Assembly (NCBI GenBank): GCA_002843005.1 | Contig: PHEX01000014.1 | Coordinates: forward strand, 1 to 44,535 | Source: Candidatus Anoxymicrobium japonicum | GTDB taxonomy: Bacteria; Actinomycetota; Geothermincolia; Fen-727; Anoxymicrobiaceae | Direction of reading: 5' to 3' | Length of the DNA: 44,535 nucleotides | Part shown: positions 16,745 to 25,221 of the stretch, piece by piece | How the letters are laid out: every line of letters begins with the position of its first letter | Numbering within the stretch: position 1 is the first letter of the stretch | Translations under genes and position numbers: made by a program | The notes under the pieces: model-generated | Told to the model about the DNA's origin: nothing | Seen by the model: only the letters and a program-made list of their open reading frames with translations | Database searches by the model: none

Positions 16745-17057
16745 AAAGCAACTTGCCCTCTCTTATCACCGTAGCGGCCAGGGAAGAGTTCAAATGCGCG
16801 CGGCTCTCGAAGTATCCGCTCGTCCACACCAGCACATCGGCCGCAGCGCCGGTGCCCCAGAGTTGCTCGTAGGCCAGTCTGCTGCGCCGCCGCTCCAGTG
16901 GCGCGTCATCCGGGACAATGACCAGGATGTCATAATCGCTGTCCGACCCTGAGTCATCGCGCGCCCTGGAGCCGAAAAGAAAAACCTTTTCCGGCAGATA
17001 AGCGGCTATCAACCGCTCAAGCACAGCATCCAGAGCCTGGTCTTTCGTTGTATTCAT
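16734..17057 (-). CDS. Minimal nucleotidyltransferase (MNT antitoxin)
   Basis: The pol-beta-type catalytic motif FLFGSRARDDSGSDSDYDILV is visible, with GS and the D-x-D metal ligands, followed by the third-strand region DVLVWTSG. It is 107 residues if started at ATG 17057 (GGAAAAG upstream); an ATG at 17108 would add 17 residues. In MNT-HEPN systems this enzyme AMPylates or otherwise inactivates the HEPN toxin. The gene order, antitoxin first with an overlapping HEPN gene, is the normal one. Confidence 0.87.
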   Translation of the reverse strand: MNTTKDQALDAVLERLIAAYLPEKVFLFGSRARDDSGSDSDYDILVIVPDDAPLERRRSRLAYEQLWGTGAAADVLVWTSGYFESRAHLNSSLAATVIREGKLLYAV

Positions 17058-17227
17058 TTGCTTTTCCGCTTCTTCGATTTCACCACTCCGCTTGACATAT
17101 TCTAGCATGGAGGCGCTATAGGCGGGATAAACAACTCAACGAGTGTAAGCTTCCATGCCTTGAGGCACACGTTCGCGACGAGGTGGAATGACACATGGAT
17201 GTATGGACAAACTGATATCAATCGGTC

Positions 17228-17268
17228 AAAACGCAACAGTTGGGGTCAGGCCCCCTTTGTTGCGTTTT
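17228..17268. repeat. GGGGTCA-core palindromic repeat, AACGCAACA-arm type
   Basis: AAAACGCAACA (17228-17238) and TGTTGCGTTTT (17258-17268) flank an inner GGGGTCAGGCCCCC. The hairpin begins directly after the TGA of the isomerase gene (minus strand) and could act as its transcription terminator or 3'-end stabiliser. Confidence 0.8.
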
Positions 17269-18693
17269 TCAAAGCGCGGGGCCAATCTGCAGATGCCCTT
17301 CCTCTGAACTGAGGGGGGTAACCGGTTCCAGACCAAGGAAATAAGATGCGACAACGCTCGCGCCGCCCACCTTGCCCCTGGCTATGGCGGTGTGATGGGG
17401 GAAGCCGCGCAGCACCTCGGCGTAGAGGGCGTCCACGTCATCCACGCTCACCCAGCCGTTGGAGCCGAACGGCTCGCCTGACGCGGCAATCACCTCCCCT
17501 TCCGCCAGCAGCACCTGCCACCCCTCCCAGGGGTTCTCGGTCACCCGCAGCATGGTGACGGGCCCCAGATCCATGGAAAGCTCGAGGGTGCCGCGCTTCC
17601 CCTCTTCCACCCCGGTGGACTCCGCCAGTATTCGGTGCATGTCCAGCACCTTTTTCCCGCTGCTGAACGAGGGAGGAAACACCCCGCAGTGCCACGCGGA
17701 GAAGACGTTGTCCATTTCGTGGTGCCTGTTGTTCCAGTCCGCGAGCCCCGCTGGCGAGCCCGCGAGCAGACTCAACAGATGCATGCTGAGTGCGCCGTGG
17801 ACGTCTGCCTCGCACGCGCACGGGATTCCCCGCTCGGTCAACCTCGCCATGGCGAAGCACGGGCTTATCCCGTAGTCGTCCTGAAACGAGGTCCAGCACT
17901 GTACGGCAAGCCCGTCCAGCCCGTTTTCCGCGATGATATCCTCGAACGTCACTTCCATGCGCGCCATCCTGGAAAGCTCGAGATCGGAGGCGCCTCCCCT
18001 GTTGACCGTACCGTCCATGTCCGCGAACGTATCGCGCACACGCGCTTCGGCAACGGAATCCGCCCGCGAGTACACCGTGGATAGCGGGAGCGGCGCCACC
18101 CTGATGCCAAGCTTCCTGAGAAGCGACACCTCGTCGAACACGCAACTCTCGAAATCCGCGGGGCGCGGGCCGATCTGGCCGTACACAGCCCCCCTCACTC
18201 CATCCACCGCGCGGCAAACCCGCGCGAACTCGGCGAACGCGTCTGTGAAATCCCGGGGATAGGCGATGGCGCGGCGGGGAAAGCAGAACCTGGCCTCGCG
18301 ATGTCGCAGGGCTGTAGCTATAGATATCAGTCCGCAGAACGCGTCGCGCCTGGAACCCCGCGTGAGCCTGCCCTCTTCCCCGATGCCGAACAGCAGCACC
18401 GGCTTCTCGACGCGCCCAAGCGCGGCCAGCGCCGCCGGTATCTCGTTGCCGAAGTTCAGCGCCCCCACCACGACTCCGGCCACGCCGGAGTCCTCGAAGA
18501 GCGCCGCCGTCTTGCGGGCTTCCTCGGGTGTCTGCACCAGCCCGTTGGCGGTCAGTTCAGGCCCCGGAGCAACCGGCGCCACCCCCGCCGCGCGCAGCGA
18601 CTCCATCACGTCGTCCCTGACCGTGATGGCCAGTTCCTGGTCGAATAGGGTGCGGCTGGCGGGTACGAATCCCAGCTTGACAGGTAATGACAT
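17269..18693 (-). CDS. L-fucose/L-arabinose isomerase family protein
   Basis: About 474 residues. Domain 1 (about 1-165, LPVKLGFVPASRTLFD, VVGALNFGNEIP) and domain 2 (containing VQCWTSFQDDYGISPC and CEADVHGALSMHLLSLL) match the FucI/AraA-like isomerase superfamily. The Glu and Asp in this second region, plus His in HEMDNVFSAWHCG, are the likely metal ligands. It lies directly after araB and araD in the same operon, so I infer that it makes L-ribulose, or a related ketopentose, from the aldose. It lacks the close identity expected of canonical AraA. The start ATG 18693 follows a perfect TGGAGGT; an open extension to 18765 overlaps araD and is unlikely. Confidence 0.8.
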   Translation of the reverse strand: MSLPVKLGFVPASRTLFDQELAITVRDDVMESLRAAGVAPVAPGPELTANGLVQTPEEARKTAALFEDSGVAGVVVGALNFGNEIPAALAALGRVEKPVLLFGIGEEGRLTRGSRRDAFCGLISIATALRHREARFCFPRRAIAYPRDFTDAFAEFARVCRAVDGVRGAVYGQIGPRPADFESCVFDEVSLLRKLGIRVAPLPLSTVYSRADSVAEARVRDTFADMDGTVNRGGASDLELSRMARMEVTFEDIIAENGLDGLAVQCWTSFQDDYGISPCFAMARLTERGIPCACEADVHGALSMHLLSLLAGSPAGLADWNNRHHEMDNVFSAWHCGVFPPSFSSGKKVLDMHRILAESTGVEEGKRGTLELSMDLGPVTMLRVTENPWEGWQVLLAEGEVIAASGEPFGSNGWVSVDDVDALYAEVLRGFPHHTAIARGKVGGASVVASYFLGLEPVTPLSSEEGHLQIGPAL

Positions 18694-18745
18694 AGCGACC
18701 TCCAGCAACGTTAGACTGCCATCCGATTGTGAAATTGGTGAAGTT

Positions 18746-19438
18746 TCATTGACCGTATGAAGCATCTTCTCCGTGCTTGCGTTGAAAATGTCGATCGACC
18801 AGCGCGCGGTCGAGCTCGGCGGTCGCCGGATCCAAGGCCAGCGTAAGAAGCGCCAACCTCGCGAGTTCCTCTAAGACAACGCTGTTAAAGACCGCTTCTT
18901 CAGGCGTTTCTCCCCAGGTGAAAGGACCGTGGGAGGCAACCAGCGCCATCGGGACTTCCCGGTAGGAAAGCCTGTCGAACGCATTGACTATCCGTCCGCC
19001 GGTTTCGGCCTCGTAGTCACCGGTGACCTGCTCGCCGGCAAGGGGTTCCGTGCACGGGACGCTCGCGGGAAGATGATCCGCGTGGGTTGTGCCGAGGCAG
19101 GGGATCGGCCTCATGGCCTGCGCCCATGCGGTGGCGCAGGTCGAGTGCGTGTGCGCGACCCCACCGATGAGTGGGAAAGCCCTGTACAGGGCGGTGTGGG
19201 TGGGCGTATCCGATGAGGGCTTGAGGACGCCCTCCACAAGATTGTTATCCAGATCGACAAGCACCATGTCGTCCGGTGAAAGCTCGTCGTAAGGCACTCC
19301 GCTTGGCTTGATGGCGACGACCCCCTCTCCCCTGTCGATGCCGCTCGCGTTGCCGAACGTGTAGAGGACAAGCCCCCTGGCTTGCAGCTCCATGTTGCAC
19401 TTGTATACGGCGTGCTTCAACTCGATCAATGAGCCCAT
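18746..19438 (-). CDS. araD: L-ribulose-5-phosphate 4-epimerase
   Basis: A 230-residue class II aldolase-family epimerase converting L-ribulose 5-phosphate to D-xylulose 5-phosphate. It shows YTFGNASGIDR (phosphate loop), IKPSGVPYDEL, the metal-binding HTHST and THADHLPAS histidines, and a C-terminal DRHFQRKHGEDASYGQ with the third histidine and the tyrosine conserved in AraD. The start ATG 19438 has GGAGGTGA 8 nt upstream; the ribosome site lies within the last codons of araB, 8 bp away. It is the middle gene of araB-araD-isomerase. Confidence 0.92.
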   Translation of the reverse strand: MGSLIELKHAVYKCNMELQARGLVLYTFGNASGIDRGEGVVAIKPSGVPYDELSPDDMVLVDLDNNLVEGVLKPSSDTPTHTALYRAFPLIGGVAHTHSTCATAWAQAMRPIPCLGTTHADHLPASVPCTEPLAGEQVTGDYEAETGGRIVNAFDRLSYREVPMALVASHGPFTWGETPEEAVFNSVVLEELARLALLTLALDPATAELDRALVDRHFQRKHGEDASYGQ

Positions 19439-19446
19439 TGCCTTTA

Positions 19447-21108
19447 TCACCTCCCTGCCAACTCGACGAACCCGCCAAGCCGCAGATATTCCAGGTAAGC
19501 ACGGGAGTACAGCTCGACGGATTCCGGCCTGGGGCGGAACTCCATATCAAAGCCGCACGCCATCGCCCGTTGCGCCTCGACCACGTCTGAGTATACGCCG
19601 CTTGCGGTGGCGGCGAACATCGCCGCCCCCAGTGCGCAAGTCTGCTCCGAAGCGGCAACACTGACACGTGTGTCGAGCACGTCCGCGAGCGTCTGCATCA
19701 CGAAAGACGCCTTGCGGGACACGCCGCCCAGCGCGATCACCTCCCTGACCGGAACGCCTTCCGAGGCGAACCTGTCGGATATCGTTCTCGCGCCAAAGCA
19801 GGTGGCTTCAACCAGCGCCTTAAACACGTCAACGGCGTCGCTCCCGAGGCTCAGGCCGGTGATGGCCCCCTTCAACGTCTGATCCGCGTCCGGAGTACGC
19901 CGGCCATTGAGCCAGTCCAGCGCCAGCACGCCGGCGGGATCCACCGGCCTCTCGACCGCCTCCGCGATCAGGCGATCCATAATGCCGTCGGAAATCTTAG
20001 AGATGAGACCCGCGAGCTCCGGCGCGGCAAAGTCAGGCTCGTCCCCTGTGAGTGGCCACATCAAAAGTTGCTTGAACCACGCGTACACATCGCCGAAGGC
20101 GGACTGGCCAGCCTCCATCCCGAGCATGCCGGGTATTATAGAGCCGTCGACCTGCCCGCAAATACCCTTTACCAGCTTGCCCTCCATCTCCTCCGCGGGG
20201 GCGACCAGCATGTCGCACGAGGCGGTGCCAATCACCTTGGCCAGAGTGTACGGTGAAATCCCGGCGCCGACAGCTCCCATGTGGCAATCGAAGGCGCCCA
20301 CTCCCACCACGGTGTTCCGCCTCAGGCCGAGCCTCTCCGCCCAGGCGGGCGACAGCACCCCGGCGGGCACGTTGGAAGTGAAGGTCTCCGAGTACAGCCT
20401 GTCGCGCGTCCCGGCGAGGAGTGGGTCTATCCCCGCCAGGAACTCCTCGGGCGGAAGTCCGCCAAACGAAGGGTGCCACATCGCCTTGTGCCCCGCGGCG
20501 CACCTGCTCCTCTTGAAAGACATCACGTTTCTGTTGTCGGTGAGCAGGACCGGCAACCAATCGCAGTGCTCCAGCCACGAATACGCGGCAGACCTTACCT
20601 TCTCGTCACGGCGCGACGTGTGAAGTATCTTCGACCAGAACCACTCGGCGGAGTATACGCCGCCCTCGTACTTCGTGAAATCCTCGCCGCCCCACGTCCT
20701 GGCGGCGTCGTTTATCTCCGCCGCTTCCTCGACTGCGGTGTGATCCTTCCAGAGCATGAACATGGCGTCGGGATTGTCGTGAAACTCCGGGTGAAGCGCC
20801 AGCGGCGCCCCGGCCTGGTCGATCGCGACGAGTGTAGATCCGGTAGTATCCGCCGAGATGCCTGTTATCGACTCCGCCGTGCCTCGCGGGCTTAGCGCGA
20901 GCGCCTCTCTAACGGTCGCTTCCATCCCCTCGATATAATCAAGGGGGTGTTGCCTGAAGCAGCTCTCTCTGGGAACGCAGTAGAGGCCTTCGCCCCAGCG
21001 TGGGTAGTCGAAGACAGACTGGGCCGTCTCCTCGCCGGTTCTCGCGTTGACCACCACCGAACGCACCGAGTCCGTTCCAAAATCTATTCCCAGCACATGT
21101 TCGTCCAA
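19447..21108 (-). CDS. araB: Ribulokinase
   Basis: A 553-residue FGGY-family sugar kinase that phosphorylates L-ribulose at O5. The actin-like phosphate-1 motif is LGIDFGTDSVRSVVV. The segment GISADTTGSTLVA, VPAGVLSPAWAERLG, the family motif VGAFDCHMGAVGAG, the ALDWLNGRRTPDAD stretch and EVIALGGVSRKASF are all typical of AraB. The start is TTG 21108 with GGAGAG upstream; GTG 21096 is an alternative. The gene heads the araBDA-type operon. No sugar transporter or AraR-like regulator lies next to it in the window. Confidence 0.93.
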   Translation of the reverse strand: MDEHVLGIDFGTDSVRSVVVNARTGEETAQSVFDYPRWGEGLYCVPRESCFRQHPLDYIEGMEATVREALALSPRGTAESITGISADTTGSTLVAIDQAGAPLALHPEFHDNPDAMFMLWKDHTAVEEAAEINDAARTWGGEDFTKYEGGVYSAEWFWSKILHTSRRDEKVRSAAYSWLEHCDWLPVLLTDNRNVMSFKRSRCAAGHKAMWHPSFGGLPPEEFLAGIDPLLAGTRDRLYSETFTSNVPAGVLSPAWAERLGLRRNTVVGVGAFDCHMGAVGAGISPYTLAKVIGTASCDMLVAPAEEMEGKLVKGICGQVDGSIIPGMLGMEAGQSAFGDVYAWFKQLLMWPLTGDEPDFAAPELAGLISKISDGIMDRLIAEAVERPVDPAGVLALDWLNGRRTPDADQTLKGAITGLSLGSDAVDVFKALVEATCFGARTISDRFASEGVPVREVIALGGVSRKASFVMQTLADVLDTRVSVAASEQTCALGAAMFAATASGVYSDVVEAQRAMACGFDMEFRPRPESVELYSRAYLEYLRLGGFVELAGR

Positions 21109-21153
21109 TCGGATCCACTCTCCGTCCCAGCCTCTCGGCCGCCGGGCTATGTC

Positions 21154-21210
21154 TTACATCAGCGCAAAAATTTGCCAGCGTCGGGGTTGTTCAGGTCTGA
21201 ATTGCTTCAT
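21154..21210 (-). CDS. Possible 18-residue leader peptide upstream of araB
   Basis: An ATG at 21210 preceded by a near-ideal GGAGGAAAGAAATC site opens a frame of 18 codons (MKQFRPEQPRRWQIFALM) ending in TAA, 45 nt before araB. The translation signal is better than that of araB itself. It could be a regulatory leader peptide, or the remaining start of a decayed gene such as a transporter component. The coding status is unproven. Confidence 0.35.
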   Translation of the reverse strand: MKQFRPEQPRRWQIFALM

Positions 21211-21239
21211 GATTTCTTTCCTCCAGATTAGAGAACGCC

Positions 21240-21259
21240 GTGATTTTACCACGAATCAC
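21240..21259. promoter_or_regulatory. Inverted repeat upstream of the ara operon
   Basis: GTGATT (21240-21245) and AATCAC (21254-21259) form a 6-bp inverted repeat with an 8-nt centre, about 30 bp upstream of the short ORF and 130 bp upstream of araB. It could be an operator. A TAAAAT element overlaps it on the minus strand. Confidence 0.3.
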
Positions 21260-21321
21260 TTCTTTCCGGCGCCACGATTTCATCTATCTAAAAGACTGTA
21301 ATCCTAGATTGGGAAATCATG

Positions 21322-21513
21322 TCATAGATCGTGAAAAGAGTCTTCCTCCAGGTGTTTGCACAACCTGTTTGCAAGCGCCTGAATGTCATCCGATCCGTCA
21401 ACGAAAATCCACTCGTCCGGGCCACCCATGAACCAGGCGCGCTCCGCAGTAAAAAACCTGCATTCTTCATCGTCAAGGATGAACCTCAGCGTCTTTCTTG
21501 ATCTCGCCAGGCA
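21322..21513 (-). pseudogene. C-terminal remnant of a small protein gene (frameshifted)
   Basis: A frame of about 63 codons reads like protein (FILDDEECRFFTAERAWFMG, then DEWIFVDGSDDIQALANRLC) and ends at TGA 21322, but it lacks a start codon; an in-frame TGA lies at 21514-21516. A second frame opens with MPGEIKKDAE just upstream, so a small indel near 21490-21500 would join them. I do not recognise the family. It may be a decayed gene or a sequencing error. Confidence 0.4.
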
Positions 21514-21639
21514 TCACCACACCAGCTTATAACCATTTCCGGCGGGAAAACAATATACTGCTCTCAAAAACCGGGCGGAAGAGATTGATTTGCGCATCGC
21601 CGCGCTTTTAGAGACGCGGGTCAGTGAGGCAGTCCTCTA

Positions 21640-21657
21640 TGGCGCGCGGGCGCGCCA
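21640..21657. other. Perfect GC-rich palindrome
   Basis: TGGCGCGC-GG-GCGCGCCA forms an 8-bp stem in an otherwise gene-free stretch (21514-21812). No poly-T follows on either strand, so a classical terminator is unlikely. I see nothing else in this stretch besides the repeat from about 21697. Confidence 0.4.
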
Positions 21658-21696
21658 CCACCTAAGATGAAAATGTCTCAGTGCGGTTCGTGCCAC

Positions 21697-21800
21697 CTCG
21701 CCCCCTGGGGGAGAAGGTTGGGGCAGAACCCCCCTAGCCCCCCTTGTCAGGGGGGTACCTCGCCCTCCACCTTAATCCTCCCGCCGTCTAAAGGGGAGGA
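21697..21800. repeat. G/C-run dispersed repeat cluster
   Basis: The cluster combines a ctcgccccctgggggag unit (as at 13246) with CCCCCCTTGTCAGGGGGG (as at about 33495 and 33524), whose 7-bp C/G arms close a TGTC loop, and a further cccgccgtctaaaggggagg stretch. It lies 13 nt after the stop of the membrane-protein gene. Confidence 0.7.
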
Positions 21801-21812
21801 GATCAGAAGGGA

Positions 21813-22715
21813 TTATTTTCGGAGCATGTCGATGAAAACGAGCGTCCAGAGAGAACTTGCGGTGATGCTGAACACTCCCGCCGTCGCGGAAGCGATCGCC
21901 CAGGCGATGGCGAACGATGATGCGCTCAACGCGACAAAGATGACGTTGTGATGGCGATCCGCGACTGTGAATACCCATGAGAGCGGCGTCGCCAGCACGG
22001 TGATCAGAATCACCATGGTGATCGCGCCCATGAAGGTAATCGCCATTGCGTAGAGCCAGGCCACCAGCATGTCTCTCGAGTAATCCTTGAAAAGCGCGAC
22101 AGCAAGCCGCACCGACTCACGCATGCTCTTGCCCTCGAGCACGAGATAACGCGCCGTAAGCTCAAACATGATGCCCGCGAGGATTAAGACCACGATAAAA
22201 CCAACGCACAGGATGAGCGCTCCGAAACAAGGAAACACAAACCCTTTTTTGCCCGTGAACCGCCAGAAAAGGGATAAGGGCGCCGCGAAAGCCGCAAGGA
22301 CGAGAAGATAGCCCAACGTGAGCGCGAATATCTGAGGAAAGTATTCCCTTGCGCGCCGGAGCGCATTCTTGAGCCCGGACGGCCTCTCATTTTCAATATC
22401 GGAAACCGCGTCAATAGCCGCCGCCTGAGCGAACGCGCCGGTCGCAAGCACGGCTATTCCCATGAGAACTCCGGCAATGATGAACATCGCCTCGAGAGCC
22501 ACGTTTCCGTGGGCGATATCACATATCATGGCGCCGATTTTGTGTGTTGGGTTCGCGCTTGTCAGACCACGCGGGATCGGACTCTGCGCCCACAGGCTAA
22601 AGCCCTGCGCGCCTCCGCCGGCCAGAGCCATGACAAAGGCTACCGGCCACAGGTAGCGGTTCCGCCGTACATGCAGCCACGCTCGTTTCAGAACCTCAAA
22701 ACCGTCGTTGACCAA
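21813..22715 (-). CDS. Multi-pass membrane protein, unknown function
   Basis: A 300-residue protein with about six hydrophobic segments (including YLWPVAFVMALAGGGAQGF, AMFIIAGVLMGIAVLATGAF, LGYLLVLAAFAAPLSLFW, FGALILCVGFIVVLILAG, LYAMAITFMGAITMVILI). The segment LTARYLVLEGKSMRESVRLA resembles the amphipathic helix of the DUF7544/glycerophosphodiester-phosphodiesterase membrane-domain group. It has no catalytic motif. The start TTG 22715 has AAAGG 8 nt upstream. It lies 46 nt beyond the end of the amino-acid supercluster and may be its own unit. Confidence 0.75.
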   Translation of the reverse strand: MVNDGFEVLKRAWLHVRRNRYLWPVAFVMALAGGGAQGFSLWAQSPIPRGLTSANPTHKIGAMICDIAHGNVALEAMFIIAGVLMGIAVLATGAFAQAAAIDAVSDIENERPSGLKNALRRAREYFPQIFALTLGYLLVLAAFAAPLSLFWRFTGKKGFVFPCFGALILCVGFIVVLILAGIMFELTARYLVLEGKSMRESVRLAVALFKDYSRDMLVAWLYAMAITFMGAITMVILITVLATPLSWVFTVADRHHNVIFVALSASSFAIAWAIASATAGVFSITASSLWTLVFIDMLRK

Positions 22716-22761
22716 GCGAATGCCTTTCGCGTGGCGGTTAGCGGCGTTGCAAAGTTTCTTG

Positions 22762-22798
22762 AAAACGCATATTTTGGTTTGACCCCATTATGCGTTTT
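22762..22798. repeat. GGGGTCA-core palindromic repeat, AACGCATAAT-arm type
   Basis: AAAACGCATA and TATGCGTTTT flank TTTTGGTTTGACCCCAT. On the minus strand the repeat supplies the last codons (AAC GCA TAA) of the hydrolase gene at 22788. Two more copies of this type lie at 34565-34662. Confidence 0.85.
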
Positions 22799-23549
22799 CC
22801 TCGACGGTACACGAGAGTTTTCCGATGCCTTCAATCGCCATTTCGACGCGATCCCCGCGCTCGAGCGCGCCCACGCCGGCGGGGGTGCCGGTCAATATCA
22901 CGTCTCCGGGGCAAAGCGTCATGACGTTTGAAACAAACGCGATGAGTTCCGGCACGCCGACAATCATTTCAGACGTGTTCGATTCCTGCGCGAGGACGTC
23001 GTTGACGCTAAGCGAGATGTCGAGTCCACCCGGTTCGAGTTCCGTCTCTACCCAGGGGCCCAGCGGGCAGAATGTGTCGAAATTCTTGGCGCGCGTCCAC
23101 TGGCCGTCGGAGGCCTGCAAGTCCCGGGCGGTGATGTCCATTGCGCACGTGTATCCGAGGACGAAAGACAGCGCATCGAGCGCGGACACATCGCGCGTTT
23201 CCTTTCCAATGACAACGGCCAGTTCAGCCTCATAATCGACCTTGCGCGAACGCCCGGGATAGCGAATCACGCCTCCCGGCCCGATAACGGCGCTCGGCGC
23301 CTTCAAGAATATCGTGGGCTCGTCGGCCACCTTCATTTTCAGCTCATTCGCGTGATCGCGATAGTTCAAGCCGATTCCGATTATCTTTGTCGGCTCAACA
23401 GGGGCCAGCAACGTAATGTCGTCGGCGGCGAGCTTCTCACGCGATTCTACGGCGCCGTCATACGGCGCCCACGCGACAGGCTGGACACAGTCTGCCGAGT
23501 AAATGCCGTAACCAATTCTGTCCTTGTGGGAGTATCTAACAAGCCGCAT
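22788..23549 (-). CDS. Fumarylacetoacetate hydrolase (FAH) family protein
   Basis: About 253 residues of the FAH superfamily: an N-terminal YcgM-like domain, then PTKIIGIGLNYRDHANELKM, the metal-binding E-x-E in DYEAELAVVIGK, DITARDLQ and the C-terminal GDVILTGTPAGVG. Members cleave acylpyruvates (such as fumarylpyruvate), isomerise hydroxy-diene-dioates or decarboxylate oxaloacetate, and sequence alone does not separate these. It is the last gene of the supercluster, 78 nt after cimA, with a repeat in between. I choose ATG 23549 behind AAGGGGTGAAT; GTG 23555 is in frame. Its 3' end is built from a dispersed repeat. Confidence 0.85.
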   Translation of the reverse strand: MRLVRYSHKDRIGYGIYSADCVQPVAWAPYDGAVESREKLAADDITLLAPVEPTKIIGIGLNYRDHANELKMKVADEPTIFLKAPSAVIGPGGVIRYPGRSRKVDYEAELAVVIGKETRDVSALDALSFVLGYTCAMDITARDLQASDGQWTRAKNFDTFCPLGPWVETELEPGGLDISLSVNDVLAQESNTSEMIVGVPELIAFVSNVMTLCPGDVILTGTPAGVGALERGDRVEMAIEGIGKLSCTVEENA

Positions 23550-23603
23550 ATTCACCCCTTAACTTTGGGAGCAGGTTTTTTTAAAGTCGATCGTCCGTCC
23601 AGA

Positions 23604-23623
23604 GGGGTCAGGCACCGTCTACC
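23604..23623 (+). repeat. GGGGTCA-core repeat, copy 2
   Basis: The 20-mer GGGGTCAGGCACCGTCTACC lies 4 nt after the cimA stop and in the cimA-FAH intergenic gap. Confidence 0.85.
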
Positions 23624-23627
23624 AAGG

Positions 23628-25199
23628 TTAAGGCTGCTGCTTTTTGTGCGTGAGCCCGAACTCGATGGAGTCAACCAGCGCCTGCCACGACGCCTCGATG
23701 ATGTTCTCGCTCACTCCAATGGTGCCCCACGATTTCTCACCGTCACCGGTCTCAATGAGAACGCGGGTTACCGCGCCGGTTCCTTTCTTCTCGTCCAGCA
23801 CGCGAACCTTGAAGTCGGTAAGTTCGATATCTTTGAGTTCGGGATAACTCCTGCCAATAGCAATCCGTACCGCCCGGTCAAGCGCGTTGACAGGGCCGTT
23901 TCCTTCCGCCGTCGCGATAAGCCTCCTGCCGCCAACGTGGATCTTGACCGTCGCTTCTGTCGTGACTTTGCCGTCCTCGCGCTTCTCCATGATGACGCGG
24001 AATGACTCTAGACGGAAGAACTGCTTGTGAGTGCCAAGCGCTTTGCGAACAAGCATCTCGAAAGAGCCATCCGCCGCCTCGAACTGGTACCCGACATGCT
24101 CCAGTTCCTTGATTTGCTTGAGGATGGCGCGAAGCTGGGTCGGGTTGGCGTCCAAGTCGAACCCGAGCTCTTTCGCTTTGAGTGTGATAGTCGATTTGCC
24201 CGAAAGTTCCGAGACCACGATACGCTGGATGTTTCCGACCAGTTCGGGCCGGATATGCTCATAGGTTCGCGACTCGCTCTTGACGCCGCTGGCATGGATA
24301 CCGCCTTTGTGCGCAAACGCGCTCATGCCAACAAACGGCTGATGGGCGTCAGGGTGAATGTTCGCGAGCTCACTCACGTAATGAGCGAGATCGGTAAGAC
24401 CGGCGAGCCGATCACGCGGCAGGCAATCGATGTCCATCTTGAGCGCGAGGTCTCCGATGACCGAGCAGAGGTTGGCGTTCCCGCACCGTTCGCCATAGCC
24501 GTTGATCGTTCCCTGCGCCATCTTCACGCCCTCATGGATCGCGGCGAGCGTGCTCGCGACGGCGCATTCGCAATCATTGTGGGCGTGGATGCCGAGAGGC
24601 GCCGATGTTCTGGCGCGAACGTCCCTTGTAATGGAAGCAATCTCGTTGGGAAGCGCACCGCCGTTCGTGTCACACAACACGACCCAGTCCACCCCCGCGC
24701 CCGCTGCGGCTTCCACAGCCTGGAGCGCGTAAGCCGGGTTTTCCTTGTAAGCGTCGAAGAAGTGCTCCGCGTCGAACAGCACCTCGAGCCCTTTCTTCTT
24801 CAGATATGCCACGGACTCCTGGATCATGAAAAGATTCTCGTCCAATGAAATCTTCAATGCCGTTTGTACGTGAAAGTCCCACGCTTTGCCAACGATACAC
24901 GCCACCGGTGCGCCGGATGCCACAAGCGCCTTCATCTCCTTGTCCCGCGACGCTGACGTCAAAGCGCGGCGTGTCGAGCCGAAAGTCACGAGCTTCGCGT
25001 TCGCGAGCCGCAGCTTTGACGCTTCGGCAAAGAACTCCAGATCCTTGGGGTTCGAGGCCGGATAGCCGCCCTCGATGTAATGCACCCCGAACGAATCCAG
25101 CCGCTTGAGAATCTTCATCTTGTCCTCGAGCGAGAACGACACGCCCTCGCGGGCGGCGCCATCTCGGAGCGTCGTATCGTATATGAATACGTCTGGCAA
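23628..25199 (-). CDS. cimA: (R)-citramalate synthase
   Basis: A 523-residue DRE-TIM metallolyase that condenses pyruvate and acetyl-CoA to (R)-citramalate, the first step of threonine-independent isoleucine synthesis. It shows IYDTTLRDGAAREGVSFS, GGYPASNPKD, CDTNGGALPNE, the metal motif GIHAHNDCECAVA, NGYGERCGN and the long LeuA-type C-terminal regulatory domain (about 390-523), the site of isoleucine feedback in this family. The GAAREG variant of the GEQ..G motif and the overall spacing separate it from leuA at 28961. The start is TTG 25199 behind GAGAGGGATACA, 22 nt after ilvE. Confidence 0.92.
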   Translation of the reverse strand: MPDVFIYDTTLRDGAAREGVSFSLEDKMKILKRLDSFGVHYIEGGYPASNPKDLEFFAEASKLRLANAKLVTFGSTRRALTSASRDKEMKALVASGAPVACIVGKAWDFHVQTALKISLDENLFMIQESVAYLKKKGLEVLFDAEHFFDAYKENPAYALQAVEAAAGAGVDWVVLCDTNGGALPNEIASITRDVRARTSAPLGIHAHNDCECAVASTLAAIHEGVKMAQGTINGYGERCGNANLCSVIGDLALKMDIDCLPRDRLAGLTDLAHYVSELANIHPDAHQPFVGMSAFAHKGGIHASGVKSESRTYEHIRPELVGNIQRIVVSELSGKSTITLKAKELGFDLDANPTQLRAILKQIKELEHVGYQFEAADGSFEMLVRKALGTHKQFFRLESFRVIMEKREDGKVTTEATVKIHVGGRRLIATAEGNGPVNALDRAVRIAIGRSYPELKDIELTDFKVRVLDEKKGTGAVTRVLIETGDGEKSWGTIGVSENIIEASWQALVDSIEFGLTHKKQQP

Positions 25200-25221
25200 T
25201 GTATCCCTCTCTCTGTATGGC

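Noticed and set aside
17058..17108. Longer N-terminus of the MNT protein
   Set aside because: The longer form is possible, but 107 residues is the usual family length and the extra segment is not conserved-looking; kept only as an alternative.
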